64,000 bases of DNA from assembly GCA_022793375.1 (NCBI GenBank), contig JAAWCS010000034.1, positions 1-64,000 of the forward strand, written 5' to 3'. The notes under the pieces are model-generated. The model searched no databases and was not told the DNA's origin. It worked only from the letters and a program-made list of their open reading frames with translations. Made by a program: the position numbers and the translations under genes. The DNA comes from Lachnospiraceae bacterium. GTDB taxonomy: Bacteria; Bacillota; Clostridia; Lachnospirales; Lachnospiraceae. Each line of letters begins with the position of its first letter. The stretch's first letter is position 1. Shown here piece by piece: positions 28,107 through 37,582 of the stretch.

Positions 28107-28946
28107 CTATGAAAGACTGTCCTGGTCCTCCCGGTCGCAGAGCCGGTTGGTATGCAGAATCAGATACATCCTCTCCTCGTCGGTCAGCTCTAAGCCGCAT
28201 TCTCTTTGCAGATAAGCGCTGATCGCCTCCACGCATTGCTTTGTCTCGGGCAACGCCCCGGTCACGGATTCGTACAGAGAGCGGTCCTCGCTGTAAAACA
28301 GCTCTTTTTTCTCCCCCCGCTGCAAAAGATAGCGCATGTGCATCACAAACCGCGAATAATTAAATCCGCTGCGGTCGATTTGCAGGCCGAAAAAGCGTTC
28401 GATTCTCTCCGTGATCTCCTCGATGATCTTCTCATCCCGCGCCGTCCGGCCGCCTTCGCTGTTCATCCCCTCCGCATTGAGAATGTGCAGGGCGATACAG
28501 GCCGCCTCCTCCTTCGGCAGGTATATTTTCAGTTTCTTTTGGATCAGGGCCAGCGCCCGGTAACCGATTTTGGTCTCTTTTTCAAACAAATGCTCCACGT
28601 CGTACAGGATCGGCAGCTTTACCCGCAGGTTTTCTTCGTTTCTTTTGACCGCAAACTGGATATGGTCCGCCAGCGTAAAGACCAGGTTTGAGCTGACCGG
28701 GCCATCCAGCATTTCCCGGGCATAGTCCAGCACCCGCGCCGACAATTCCAGGATTTCCGCCGGAATATCCTTCAGCATCGCAATATACGCCTCGTCCACA
28801 TCGTAGAACGATCTCTCGATCCGGCTCAGTTCGATTTCATACGGCGGCCTGGCAAAACCAATCCCCTTTCCAAAGGCCACCACCTCTCTATTTTGACTGT
28901 CGATGCACAGGGAAACATTATTGTTGATGTTTTTGATTACCTTCAT
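28107..28946 (-). CDS. BglG/LicT-family transcription antiterminator
   Basis: A 279-residue regulator. Residues 1-55 (MKVIKNINNNVSLCIDSQNREVV begins the domain) form the RNA-binding CAT domain. Two PRD domains follow with conserved histidines in LADHIQF, ALHILNAE, VMHMRYL and LILHTNR, which the PTS phosphorylates. Dephosphorylated at PRD1 by an active permease, it binds the RAT RNA and prevents termination. The RAT/terminator lies directly upstream (28994-29068), so the gene controls its own operon. ATG 28946 follows a G-rich ribosome site. Confidence 0.94.
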   Translation of the reverse strand: MKVIKNINNNVSLCIDSQNREVVAFGKGIGFARPPYEIELSRIERSFYDVDEAYIAMLKDIPAEILELSARVLDYAREMLDGPVSSNLVFTLADHIQFAVKRNEENLRVKLPILYDVEHLFEKETKIGYRALALIQKKLKIYLPKEEAACIALHILNAEGMNSEGGRTARDEKIIEEITERIERFFGLQIDRSGFNYSRFVMHMRYLLQRGEKKELFYSEDRSLYESVTGALPETKQCVEAISAYLQRECGLELTDEERMYLILHTNRLCDREDQDSLS

Positions 28947-28993
28947 CTTCGTTATCCCCCCCCGGACTGCAAGCTGGGAACTTTTTTCCGCAA

Positions 28994-29060
28994 CAAAAAA
29001 CTCTCTGTAGCGCACCATAAAAAATCTGCAAACGATTTTTCAGGTAAAGCCTCAGAGAGT
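28994..29060 (-). terminator. conditional terminator overlapping the RAT
   Basis: On the minus strand ACTCTCTG (29060-29053) pairs with CAGAGAGT (29007-29000), followed by a run of T. An inner AAAAATC/GATTTTT stem fills the loop. The upstream arm is shared with the RAT, so antiterminator binding and terminator folding exclude each other. Confidence 0.85.
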
Positions 29061-29068
29061 AACAATCC
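29040..29068 (-). promoter_or_regulatory. ribonucleic antiterminator (RAT) for the LicT-type regulator
   Basis: The 29-base element starts GGATTGTTACT and contains AGGC and ACCT spaced as in Bacillus bglP and licS RATs. It lies between the promoter and the conditional terminator on the minus strand. Confidence 0.88.
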
Positions 29069-29100
29069 TTACTAATTTTTATTCACTTGTCATTGGTTAT

Positions 29101-29129
29101 AGTTTATCAACCCGGGAACAAGTTGTCAA
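29101..29129 (-). promoter_or_regulatory. beta-glucoside operon promoter
   Basis: TTGACA (29129-29124), a 17-base spacer and TAAACT (29106-29101) on the minus strand place the transcript start near 29093, just before the RAT. Confidence 0.8.
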
Positions 29130-29196
29130 CACCCTTTTTCTACTTTTTCACGGTATTTTCTGGTTGGTCGTTGGGGCCGAAGCCGGCCGGCGGCCG

Positions 29197-29790
29197 TCAA
29201 GGTTCCGGCGCCGCCAACCGCTCAATCAGTTCCCAAATCTCTTCCCGTCCCTGCTTTGTCTCCGCCGAAAACGGGATCAGCACATCGTCCGCCTTCATTT
29301 TGAGCGCCGTGCGCACCAGCTTTATCTGCTTTTGCACCTGGCTGCGGTTTATTTTATCCAGCTTGGTGGCAATGACCGCCGGCCGGTAGCCGTTGTGCAG
29401 GATCCAGTCGTACATCTGCCGGTCGTTGGCCCCCGGCTCGTGGCGGATGTCCACCAGCAAAAAAACCTGGCGCAGCTGTTTGGAACGGTGCAGATACCGC
29501 TCGACCATCTTGCCCCACTTTTCCTTTTCGCCCTGCGATACCTTGGCGTAGCCGTAGCCAGGCAGGTCCACATAGTACAGCGCATCGTTGATATTGTAAA
29601 AATTGATCGTCTGCGTCTTGCCGGGCTGCGCCGATGTACGCGCGTAGGCCTTGCGGTTCATCAGGGCGTTAATCAGCGAGGACTTGCCTACGTTGGATTT
29701 GCCGGCAAAGGCAAATTCCGGCTTGTCGTTTATCGGCAGCGTGCTGGTAATGCCGCAGACCGTTTCCAGGTTGACGTTTTTTATGACCAT
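29197..29790 (-). CDS. ysxC: ribosome biogenesis GTPase EngB/YsxC
   Basis: A 197-residue GTPase needed for large ribosomal subunit assembly. G1 GKSNVGKSS, G2 PGKTQTINFY, G3 DLPGYGYAKV and G4 TKLDKI are all present. It follows clpX with 2 bases between stop and start; the ribosome site lies within the clpX end. It is the last gene of the tig-clpP-clpX-ysxC group. Confidence 0.96.
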   Translation of the reverse strand: MVIKNVNLETVCGITSTLPINDKPEFAFAGKSNVGKSSLINALMNRKAYARTSAQPGKTQTINFYNINDALYYVDLPGYGYAKVSQGEKEKWGKMVERYLHRSKQLRQVFLLVDIRHEPGANDRQMYDWILHNGYRPAVIATKLDKINRSQVQKQIKLVRTALKMKADDVLIPFSAETKQGREEIWELIERLAAPEP

Positions 29791-29792
29791 TT

Positions 29793-31109
29793 TCAGGCAA
29801 TCTCCCCGTCGTCATGCTTACGCAGGAAACGACGGCGGCCCTGGCCCGCGCGGGGCGTCTCCGTCACTGCCATATCCCGGTAGGTCAGCTCCGGCTCGGC
29901 CTGGCCCTCAATCGTCTCGCCCGTAATCGTGCAGGTGCCGATCGTTTCATCCGAAGGAATCGTATACATGATATCCATCATCGATTTTTCAATGATCGCA
30001 CGCAGGCCTCTGGCGCCGGTCTTGCGCTCCAGTGCCCGCTTGGCGATCTTCTCTACCGCCTCCGGCGTAAAGGTAAGCTGTACGCCGTCCAAATCAAACA
30101 GTTTCTGGTACTGTTTCACCAGCGCGTTCTTAGGCTCGGTCAAAATCCGTACAAGCGCCTTCTCATCCAGCATATCTAAGGACTGGATCACCGGCACACG
30201 GCCGATGAACTCCGGAATCAGGCCGAACTTAATCAGATCCTCCGGCATTACCTGCCTGAGCAGCTCGCCGATGTTCTTGTCCTCTTTCTTGGTCACAACG
30301 CCGTTAAAGCCGATCGAAGCATTCGCTCCCACGCGGCGCTCGATGATCTTGTCGAGTCCGTCAAACGCGCCGCCGCAGATAAAGAGGATGTTCGTCGTAT
30401 TGATCTGATACATCTCCTGATGCGGATGCTTGCGGCCGCCCTGCGGCGGTACGCTGGCCTGGGTGCCCTCGAGGATCTTTAACAGCGCCTGCTGCACGCC
30501 CTCGCCGGAAACATCCCTGGTAATCGATACATTCTCGCCCTTTTTCGTGATCTTGTCGATCTCGTCAATATAGATAATGCCGTATTCCGCCCGTGTAATA
30601 TCATAGTCGGCGGCCTGGATCAGCTTCAGCAGGATATTCTCGACATCCTCACCCACATAGCCGGCCTCGGTCAGCGCCGTCGCGTCGGCGATCGCAAACG
30701 GTACGTTCAGTATTTTCGCCAGCGACTGCGCCAAAAAAGTCTTGCCGGAGCCGGTCGGCCCTAAAAGCAGGATATTGCTCTTCTGGATCTCCACCTCGTC
30801 GTTTTCCGGCTCCGTGGTAATCCTCTTGTAGTGGTTGTACACCGCTACCGACAGCACCTTTTTTGCCTCCTCCTGGCCGATTACGTATTCGTCCAGAAAG
30901 CTTTTGATCTCCTTGGGCTTGAGCAGATTGATGCTTTTCTTTTCCTCCGCCTCCAGCTCCTCCAGCTCTTCGTCGATCAGCTCGGCGCACAGTTCCACGC
31001 ACTCGTCGCAGATGTAAACGTTGCCGGTCCCGGCAATCAGCTTGCGCACCTGTTCCTGCGTTTTGCCGCAGAAGGAGCAGCGGTACGGGTTCTCAAATTT
31101 ATTTGCCAT
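29793..31109 (-). CDS. clpX: ATP-dependent Clp protease ATPase subunit ClpX
   Basis: A 438-residue AAA+ unfoldase. The N-terminal zinc domain ([14 protein letters not shown]) recognises substrates and adaptors. Walker A GPTGSGKT, Walker [11 protein letters not shown], the GYVG pore loop and the IGF loop (NASIGFNG) that docks ClpP are present. It lies 27 bases behind clpP, its protease partner. Confidence 0.97.
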   Translation of the reverse strand: MANKFENPYRCSFCGKTQEQVRKLIAGTGNVYICDECVELCAELIDEELEELEAEEKKSINLLKPKEIKSFLDEYVIGQEEAKKVLSVAVYNHYKRITTEPENDEVEIQKSNILLLGPTGSGKTFLAQSLAKILNVPFAIADATALTEAGYVGEDVENILLKLIQAADYDITRAEYGIIYIDEIDKITKKGENVSITRDVSGEGVQQALLKILEGTQASVPPQGGRKHPHQEMYQINTTNILFICGGAFDGLDKIIERRVGANASIGFNGVVTKKEDKNIGELLRQVMPEDLIKFGLIPEFIGRVPVIQSLDMLDEKALVRILTEPKNALVKQYQKLFDLDGVQLTFTPEAVEKIAKRALERKTGARGLRAIIEKSMMDIMYTIPSDETIGTCTITGETIEGQAEPELTYRDMAVTETPRAGQGRRRFLRKHDDGEIA

Positions 31110-31136
31110 AGTGTCCTCTCTTAATAGTTTCTGTAA

Positions 31137-31718
31137 TTAGTGTTTGACGATGATCTCGTCCACCAGGCCGTAGGCTTTGGCTTCCTCCGCGGACAGGTAG
31201 TTGTCGCGCTCCGTATCCTCGGCGATCTTTTCCAGCGGCTGGCCGGTATTGGCTGCCAAAATCTCATTCAGCTTCTGGCGTGTCTTTAAAATCTGTTCGG
31301 CCACGATCTTGATGTCGCTGGCCTGGCCCCTGGCTCCGCCGGAGGGCTGATGGATCATTACCTCGGCGTTCGGCAGCACGTAGCGCTTACCCTTGGCGCC
31401 GCCGGCCAGCAAAAAGGCCCCCATGCTGGCCGCCATGCCGATGCAGGTCGTCGATACGTCGCATTTTACAAACTGCATCGTGTCATAGATCGCCAGGCCG
31501 GCCGTCACGGAGCCGCCGGGGCTGTTGATATAAAAATTGATGTCCTTGCCCGGATCCTCTGATTCCAGGAAAAGCATCTGTGCTACCACCAGGCTGGCCG
31601 TCACATCGTTGACCTCCTCGCTGAGGAAAATGATACGGTCCTCCAAAAGCCGTGAATAGATATCGTAAGACCGCTCACCGCGGCTGGTTGATTTTACTAC
31701 ATAAGGTACCAGACTCAT
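31137..31718 (-). CDS. clpP: ATP-dependent Clp protease proteolytic subunit ClpP
   Basis: A 193-residue serine protease that forms the barrel closed by ClpX rings. The catalytic Ser98 is in [11 protein letters not shown] and His123 in [12 protein letters not shown] 31718 follows AAGGAG; the open frame extends 22 codons further without a ribosome site. Length is normal. Confidence 0.97.
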   Translation of the reverse strand: MSLVPYVVKSTSRGERSYDIYSRLLEDRIIFLSEEVNDVTASLVVAQMLFLESEDPGKDINFYINSPGGSVTAGLAIYDTMQFVKCDVSTTCIGMAASMGAFLLAGGAKGKRYVLPNAEVMIHQPSGGARGQASDIKIVAEQILKTRQKLNEILAANTGQPLEKIAEDTERDNYLSAEEAKAYGLVDEIIVKH

Positions 31719-31799
31719 ACAAATTTCTCCTTGTCTTTCTATTCTTGACAAATCCAGCCGCCTTAATTCCAGGCGGCCGGGCATCTTTTGCTTTCTTTA

Positions 31800-33119
31800 T
31801 CAGGCCTCGGTCTTTTCCGCTTCCTCGGCTTCCTCCGTCTCCACGGACTGTTCCACAATCAGGTCGGCCGCCTTCTGGACCGCCAGATCGGACTTCATCT
31901 GTTCTAAGCTGCTCTCGCCCATGATCTCCTTCAGCTTATCTACTTCCATCTTATAGTTCTCGGCCATGGAAGCCAGCTCTTTTTCCATCTCTTCTTCGCC
32001 AACTTCGATGTTCTCCGCTTTGACGACCGCCTCCAGCACCAGTCTGGCCTGAATCCGGCTCAGCGCCTGCGGCTTTAACTGGTCGAGAAGCATCTGCTGC
32101 GTCATGCCGGTATACTGCATGTACATGTCCATCGACATGCCCTGATACTGCATCCGCTGCGCCTGCTCATCGTACATATTTTCGGCCTGCGTCTCCACCA
32201 TCAGATCCGGGATATCCATCTGGCTGTCCTCGATGATCTTAGCCAGCGCTTCGTCCTCTTTGCGGGCCTTGGCGGCGTCCGTTTTCTTCTTCGTCAGCTC
32301 TTCTTTGATGCTGGCCTTGTATGCTTCCAGCGTATCAAACTCGGATACGTCCCCTGCAAACTCGTCGTCGATCTCCGGCAGTTCCTTTGCGTGGATCGCT
32401 TTCACCTTTACCTGGAACAGCGCGGGCTTATTTTCCAATTCTTTCGCATGATAATTGGCGGGGAAGGTCACATGCACCTCTACCTCGTCGCCGATATTCT
32501 TGCCGACCAGCTGATCCTCAAAGGTATCGATAAAGGAATGGGAGCCCAGCACCAGGTCGTGATCCTCGCCCTTGCCGCCGGCAAACGCTTTTCCGTCCAC
32601 AAATCCTTCGTAGTCGATCGTCACCGTATCGCCGAGAGCCGACGGGCGGTCCTCCACGGTCACAGTCGTCGCGTTCTTCTCCTGCTCCTCCTTGATCCGT
32701 GCCATCACTTCTTCTTCGGTCGGCTCGGTATCGGCCTTTTTCACGGCTACGCCCTTGTACTGGCCCAGCGTTATTTCCGGCTTTACCGCTACGGTCGCCG
32801 TAAAGGTCACGCCCTTGCCGGCTTCGACTTCCTTCACTTCGATCTCCGGCCGCGACACGATCTTAAGGCCGCTCTCCTTAGACGCCTCCGAATACGCGCC
32901 GGGCAGCACACTGTTTACCGCTTCCTCATAAAATACGCCCTTGCCGTACATCTTCTCAATCATCGCCCGCGGAATCTTGCCCTTGCGAAATCCCGGTACA
33001 TTAAAACGGTTTCTATTCTTTAAAAAAGCCTGCTGAATTGCCTTTTCCAGCTCTTCGGCCGACACCTGGATCGTCAGTTTTGCCAGATTTTTTTCCATGT
33101 TTTCTACTTGTACGCTCAT
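31800..33119 (-). CDS. tig: trigger factor, ribosome-bound chaperone and prolyl isomerase
   Basis: A 439-residue protein with the ribosome-binding signature GFRKGKIPRAMIEKMYG near residue 44, a central FKBP-type isomerase domain (GDTVTIDYEGFVDG) and a long helical C-terminal arm ending in an acidic tail. It captures nascent chains at the exit tunnel. AAGGAGG precedes ATG 33119. It leads the clpP-clpX-ysxC group as in many Firmicutes. Confidence 0.96.
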   Translation of the reverse strand: MSVQVENMEKNLAKLTIQVSAEELEKAIQQAFLKNRNRFNVPGFRKGKIPRAMIEKMYGKGVFYEEAVNSVLPGAYSEASKESGLKIVSRPEIEVKEVEAGKGVTFTATVAVKPEITLGQYKGVAVKKADTEPTEEEVMARIKEEQEKNATTVTVEDRPSALGDTVTIDYEGFVDGKAFAGGKGEDHDLVLGSHSFIDTFEDQLVGKNIGDEVEVHVTFPANYHAKELENKPALFQVKVKAIHAKELPEIDDEFAGDVSEFDTLEAYKASIKEELTKKKTDAAKARKEDEALAKIIEDSQMDIPDLMVETQAENMYDEQAQRMQYQGMSMDMYMQYTGMTQQMLLDQLKPQALSRIQARLVLEAVVKAENIEVGEEEMEKELASMAENYKMEVDKLKEIMGESSLEQMKSDLAVQKAADLIVEQSVETEEAEEAEKTEA

Positions 33120-33331
33120 TTTCTATTTTCCTCCTTCTGGCCTGCTTGACGACCAGTTATTCTTTTTGTAATTATAACATTGCAGTATATAAGTATAGCA
33201 CAAACATTTGCAGATTGCTACCGAAAAATCAAGAAAAACCTGAAAATTCTATGAATTTTTCCCTTCACACCGCCAGACGCCGCTTAAAACAGCCGCGTCT
33301 CCTGCCCTTTTGCCTGTATAAAGAATGCCCC

Positions 33332-33889
33332 TCATTGATATTGCGGATGCTGAATCGATTGTTTTACCTCCAAAAAGCGCTCTTCTCCCTCCAGCAGGCG
33401 CACCAGTTCCAGTCCCATGTCAATCGCAAAGCCGACACCGCGCCCCGTCGTAATCAGACCGTCGGTCACTACACCGTCTTTCTCGCAGCGCGCGCCCGCC
33501 AGCTTGTTCTCCCAGCCCGGATAGCAGGTCGCCTTTTTCCCCTGCAAAAGCCCCAGGCCGCCCAGCACGCTCGGAGCCGCGCAGATCGCCGCCAGACGCT
33601 TGCCGCCGGCCGCAAATTCCTTCAGCAGGGCGCACAGCCCTTCATGCACCGCCAGATTCGGCGTCCCCGGTACTCCGCCCGGCAAAAACAGCAGGTCGCT
33701 GTCCGCAAATCCCTGGTCTGCAAACAGACGGTCCGCCTTTACGGTGATTCCGTGCGAACCGGTCACCATAACGCTGTCCATAACGGAAACGGTTTCCGTC
33801 TCCACGCCGCCCCGCTTTAACATGTCCACAACGGCCAGGCATTCTACTTCTTCCATGCCTTCGGCCATAAATACGCTTACCTTACTCAT
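33332..33889 (-). CDS. DJ-1/PfpI-family protein
   Basis: A 185-residue cytosolic protein with the conserved nucleophile-elbow cysteine in LAAICAAPSVLG, plus the early Glu (EGMEEVE) and the LPGG motif. Members include stress-linked deglycase-like and chaperone-like proteins; the exact activity is uncertain. AGGAGG precedes ATG 33889. The gene is monocistronic between tig and the divergent CYTH gene. Confidence 0.9.
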   Translation of the reverse strand: MSKVSVFMAEGMEEVECLAVVDMLKRGGVETETVSVMDSVMVTGSHGITVKADRLFADQGFADSDLLFLPGGVPGTPNLAVHEGLCALLKEFAAGGKRLAAICAAPSVLGGLGLLQGKKATCYPGWENKLAGARCEKDGVVTDGLITTGRGVGFAIDMGLELVRLLEGEERFLEVKQSIQHPQYQ

Positions 33890-34042
33890 TGCTTTTGCCT
33901 CCTGTGTCTGATTTTTATGAAAAGATTGCATTTATTATAGCATTTGGTTTATACTGATAGCAAGAGATTTATTCGGAAACATACTATAATGAAATGCCGC
34001 TATGCCCCCAAAACAGCGGTATTTATAATGAAAGGAGTCATT

Positions 34043-34534
34043 TTGGAAATCGAGCGAAAATTTCTTGTAACGCATCTTCCCCAGGACCTGTCTGCCTATC
34101 CGTTTCACCAGATCGAGCAGGGCTATCTCTGCACGAAGCCGGTTGTGCGGGTGCGGCGGCAGGATGATGAATATTATTTAACTTATAAGGGCGGCGGCAA
34201 AATGGTACGGGAGGAATACAATCTTCCCCTGAATCAAGACGCCTATACGCATCTGCTCAAAAAAACCGACGGCTATCGCATCCGCAAGACCCGCTACCGG
34301 ATTGCGTTAAGCGGCCCGGGCCGGACAGTCGAAGAGGATACGCCGCTTGTCGCGGAACTGGATATATTCAGCGAGCCGGGAGAGCTTATCATGGTCGAGG
34401 TGGAGTTTCCGTCGGAAGCGGCCGCGCAGGCCTTTGCCGCGCCGGATTGGTTCGGCGAGGAGGTCACTTTTTCCAAGGAGTACCACAACAGCTATATGAG
34501 CCGTTTCGGAATCCGGCCGCACGCACAGCCGTAA
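34043..34534 (+). CDS. CYTH-domain phosphatase-like protein
   Basis: A product of about 163 residues that starts with the CYTH hallmark EIERKFLV and continues with charged beta strands (RVRRQDDEYYLTYK, RKTRYRI, AELDIF, VEVEFPSE) that line the triphosphate tunnel. Members hydrolyse inorganic triphosphate or adenylyl substrates with metal ions. The likely start is TTG 34043, five bases after AAAGGAG; the in-frame ATG at 34028 would overlap that ribosome site and has none of its own. Confidence 0.85.
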   Translation: MEIERKFLVTHLPQDLSAYPFHQIEQGYLCTKPVVRVRRQDDEYYLTYKGGGKMVREEYNLPLNQDAYTHLLKKTDGYRIRKTRYRIALSGPGRTVEEDTPLVAELDIFSEPGELIMVEVEFPSEAAAQAFAAPDWFGEEVTFSKEYHNSYMSRFGIRPHAQP

Positions 34535-34613
34535 TCCGCAAACGGCCGAATCCGCGGCGCCGGGGTTGGCAAAGCCCCCGGCCGCAGGCCGGCGGGCGGC
34601 CGGAAACCCTGCG

Positions 34614-35543
34614 CTACCGGCTAAACAGCGGCGAATGTCCGCTTTGCTGCTGCTCGGCCTTGATATGCTTATATGCTTCGGCCATAAAGCGGCAAAAAAT
34701 CTGCGTTTCTTGGCTGCGGGGCGACGTTTCCCGGTAGAGCAGGCCGATTTCCCAGAAAAATCCCTCCATCAGACTCCCATATACTCCGTTGAGCTCCGGC
34801 AAGTCCTCCTCCGCGATATCAAAGCCGATCGCTTCATTATGACTGATGCGGTAAAACGCATCGATCGTCCGCGGAACGACTTCATAGTGGATCGCAATCC
34901 CTTTTTCAAGACATGTCTCATAGAACGGATGCAGCGTCCGTTCCAGGCTGCCCATCCCAATGCAGGAAAGTCCCTGCAGATCCTCCGCTTTCAGTACGCG
35001 GCCCTCCCACTTTCGGTATTTCTCCCCATAGCTGACGCTCATTCGGTAACGTTTGAGGATTTCCGTGGCAATGCCCGGCTGTGGATTCGGCATACGCACA
35101 ACGCCGCCGCAATCGACCTCGCCTTTTTCCACCGCCTCCAGCACCGCGTCGTTTTCTATATAAGAAACCTCCAGGCGGATGGCCGGATACCGCTTGGCAA
35201 AGCGTTTTAGCAGGCCGTCCATTTCCGGCAGCATAAAGGGAAACAGGCTCACCGAAAAAGCGGTCTTCAGCACTGCTTCTTTTTTGGCAAATCGCTGCAC
35301 CCCTGCCATCATTTTATCAAAGGATTCTACCGTCCCCTTGCCCGTCAGTTTCAGATATTCTCCCGCGGCCGTCAAGGACAGCTTGTTGCGATGGTTTACA
35401 AACAACGGCAGGCCCAGTTCCTTCTCCATCGCCGAAAGCGCCTGGCGCAGGGCCTGGCGGGACAGGAAAAGTTTTTCCGCCGCTTTGGTATAATTTAAGG
35501 TTTCCGCGGTTGTCAAAAAGTAGCGCAGCTGCATGATATCCAT
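34614..35543 (-). CDS. LysR-family transcriptional regulator
   Basis: A 309-residue regulator. The N-terminal winged helix (MQLRYFLTTAETLNYTKAAEKLFLSRQ region) is followed by a periplasmic-binding-protein-like ligand domain. AGGAGG precedes ATG 35543. It is divergent from the Tat-exported flavin reductase gene at 35731, and an inverted repeat lies between them. The classical layout implies that it activates that gene in response to its substrate. Confidence 0.92.
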   Translation of the reverse strand: MDIMQLRYFLTTAETLNYTKAAEKLFLSRQALRQALSAMEKELGLPLFVNHRNKLSLTAAGEYLKLTGKGTVESFDKMMAGVQRFAKKEAVLKTAFSVSLFPFMLPEMDGLLKRFAKRYPAIRLEVSYIENDAVLEAVEKGEVDCGGVVRMPNPQPGIATEILKRYRMSVSYGEKYRKWEGRVLKAEDLQGLSCIGMGSLERTLHPFYETCLEKGIAIHYEVVPRTIDAFYRISHNEAIGFDIAEEDLPELNGVYGSLMEGFFWEIGLLYRETSPRSQETQIFCRFMAEAYKHIKAEQQQSGHSPLFSR

Positions 35544-35589
35544 GGGCTTCCTCCTGCTGCTTTGTAGATTTTCCGTTTTTCGCTCTCTC

Positions 35590-35612
35590 AAACGCAGATT
35601 TTTCCTGCGTTT
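35590..35612. promoter_or_regulatory. candidate LysR-type operator
   Basis: Perfect 8-base inverted arms AAACGCAG (35590-35597) and CTGCGTTT (35605-35612) are spaced by 7 bases. The centre lies about 66 bases before the predicted start of the reductase transcript, the usual place of a LysR activator site. Confidence 0.6.
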
Positions 35613-35654
35613 ATGTGAAAAGTATATCTTCTTTTTCGCTGTTCGTAAAGATGC

Positions 35655-35660
35655 TATGAT
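35655..35660 (+). promoter_or_regulatory. candidate -10 element of the flavin reductase gene
   Basis: TATGAT without a recognisable -35 hexamer 17 bases upstream, as expected for an activator-dependent promoter. A CGCCCGG/CCGGGCG hairpin (35672-35693) would form at the very 5' end of the mRNA. Confidence 0.45.
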
Positions 35661-35730
35661 GAAAAAAGAAGCGCCCGGCGTTTTTTCCGGGCGAAACAAC
35701 AGTATCTATACAAGAATTGGGAGGAATACA

Positions 35731-37515
35731 ATGAAAAAGAATGGCATTTCCCGCAGAGACTTTTTACGCGGCACAGCCGCCAGCGCGCTGGGCGTAGCGG
35801 CTGCCGGGCTGTTTGGCGCCTGCGCTCCGGCCGCCGAGACAACGGCGGCCGCAGCCGAAACCGATACAACGGCGGCGCCGGCCGCCGATACGACGGCTGC
35901 CGTCGAGACAACGGCGGCCGAAACCGCTCCCGCGGAAACAGCGGCCCCCGAGGCGCCGGCAGAAGGCGCCGCGGCCGACTGGCTGGGCACGGCCCCGGTA
36001 ATCGACGAGAGCCAGGTAGTTGCTACCTATGATGCGGAGGTAGTCGTAGTCGGCAGCGGCACGGCCGGTCTGTTTGCCGCCTGCGCCGCCGTAGAAGAGG
36101 GCGCCAAGACCCTTCTTATCGAGAAAACCGCCGAAGCATTCGGCGGCTCGGGAATCCGCGACACGCTTGCCGCCATCGGCAGCCGCCAGCAGATCGCCAA
36201 CAACGACAACCCGAACAAATTTGACGTCATTACCGAATTATACCGCCAGAGCAACGGCTACGGCAATCAGAAGCTGTATAAAGTATGGGCGGACAATTCC
36301 GGTGAAGCCATCGACTGGTACACGGACCGTCTGGACGAGGCAGGCGTGAAGTTCCTGCACGAGGTAGACGACCACTCCAAGGAAGTCCGTTTTCCGATCT
36401 ACGACGTGGGGCATTCCATTCAGTGGGAGGACCGTGAATACAGCCCTACGTTTACGGCCGGAATCCTCAAAGACTATGCCATCCAAAAGGGGCTGGAAAT
36501 CCACTACGAGACAGCGCTGACCACGCTGATTAAAGAAGGGGACAAGGTCACCGGCCTCTACGCGGCCGTAAAGGACGGCTATGCCCGCTACAATGCCTCC
36601 AAGGGCGTAATCGTCTGCACCGGCGGCTACAGCTTAAACTACGACATGTTAAATGCCCTGCAGCCGGAGACGGTAGCCCTGATCAACAACAACTCCTCCT
36701 TCCCCGGCTCCCACGGCGACGGCATCAAAGCCTGCATCTGGGCCGGCGGCAAGTTTGACGACGTGCACTGCGGCATGATCTTTGACCGCGGCGCGATCAA
36801 GCCGGACGCAGTCGGCACCACCGGCCGTGACTGCCAGTTCTGGATCGGCTCCCAGCCCTTCCTGAAGGTAGACCTTGAGGGCAACCGCTTCACCAACGAA
36901 TCCGGCTGCTACGACCACATCCTGCACGAGTCTCTGACCCTGCCCGGCCGGACCTACTGCATGGTTTGGGACGCCAATTATGTAGATGATATCGAGCGTT
37001 TCGACACCCACGGCTGCAGCCGCATGTTCCCGCACGCAAACGGGACCGAGTCGGTGTACCCGATGGGATTCTATAACGAAGTCATCCTGCCGCAGCTGCG
37101 GACCGACGGCTATGTCGTTACTGCAGATACCGTCGAGGAACTGGCCGAAAAGCTGGGCCTGCCGGCCGACAACTTCAAGGCCACCGTCGACCGTTACAAT
37201 GAGCTTTACGACGCCAAGGAGGACAGCGACTTCGGCAAAGAAGCATACCGCCTGTCCGAGCTGCGGACCGCTCCTTTCGAGGGTGTGCGCATGAGCGGCG
37301 GCTACTTCATCTGCACGATGGACGGAATTAAGATCGACGAAAATATGAACGTTGTTGATGAGAACGGACAGCCGATCGAAGGACTGTACTGTGCCGGCGA
37401 CTGCTCCGGCAGCTACTTCGCCACCAGTTATCCGAACCTGTTAGCCGGCGCGGCTGCCGGACGCAGCGTAACCTTCGGACGTCTGGCCGGCAAGAACGCG
37501 GCGCATCGGGCCTGA
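35731..37515 (+). CDS. Tat-exported FAD-dependent reductase lipoprotein (fumarate reductase flavoprotein family)
   Basis: A 594-residue protein. A twin-arginine signal (SRRDFLRGTAA) ends in a lipobox-like LFGAC. A linker of about 45 residues rich in Ala, Thr and Glu tethers the catalytic part. The FAD-binding domain begins EVVVVGSGTAGL, and the closing FAD segment is GLYCAGDCSG followed by PNLLAGAAAGRS. There is no FMN-binding or cytochrome domain. Relatives reduce fumarate, urocanate or other C=C acceptors outside the membrane during anaerobic respiration. The substrate here is unknown. GGGAGG precedes ATG 35731; the LysR gene is divergent. Confidence 0.88.
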   Translation: MKKNGISRRDFLRGTAASALGVAAAGLFGACAPAAETTAAAAETDTTAAPAADTTAAVETTAAETAPAETAAPEAPAEGAAADWLGTAPVIDESQVVATYDAEVVVVGSGTAGLFAACAAVEEGAKTLLIEKTAEAFGGSGIRDTLAAIGSRQQIANNDNPNKFDVITELYRQSNGYGNQKLYKVWADNSGEAIDWYTDRLDEAGVKFLHEVDDHSKEVRFPIYDVGHSIQWEDREYSPTFTAGILKDYAIQKGLEIHYETALTTLIKEGDKVTGLYAAVKDGYARYNASKGVIVCTGGYSLNYDMLNALQPETVALINNNSSFPGSHGDGIKACIWAGGKFDDVHCGMIFDRGAIKPDAVGTTGRDCQFWIGSQPFLKVDLEGNRFTNESGCYDHILHESLTLPGRTYCMVWDANYVDDIERFDTHGCSRMFPHANGTESVYPMGFYNEVILPQLRTDGYVVTADTVEELAEKLGLPADNFKATVDRYNELYDAKEDSDFGKEAYRLSELRTAPFEGVRMSGGYFICTMDGIKIDENMNVVDENGQPIEGLYCAGDCSGSYFATSYPNLLAGAAAGRSVTFGRLAGKNAAHRA

Positions 37516-37582
37516 GGAGAAGCGGGTTTTGCCTGACGGTCCGCGGCCCGGCACGTAAAAGATTGATTTAGAAAATTCAATA

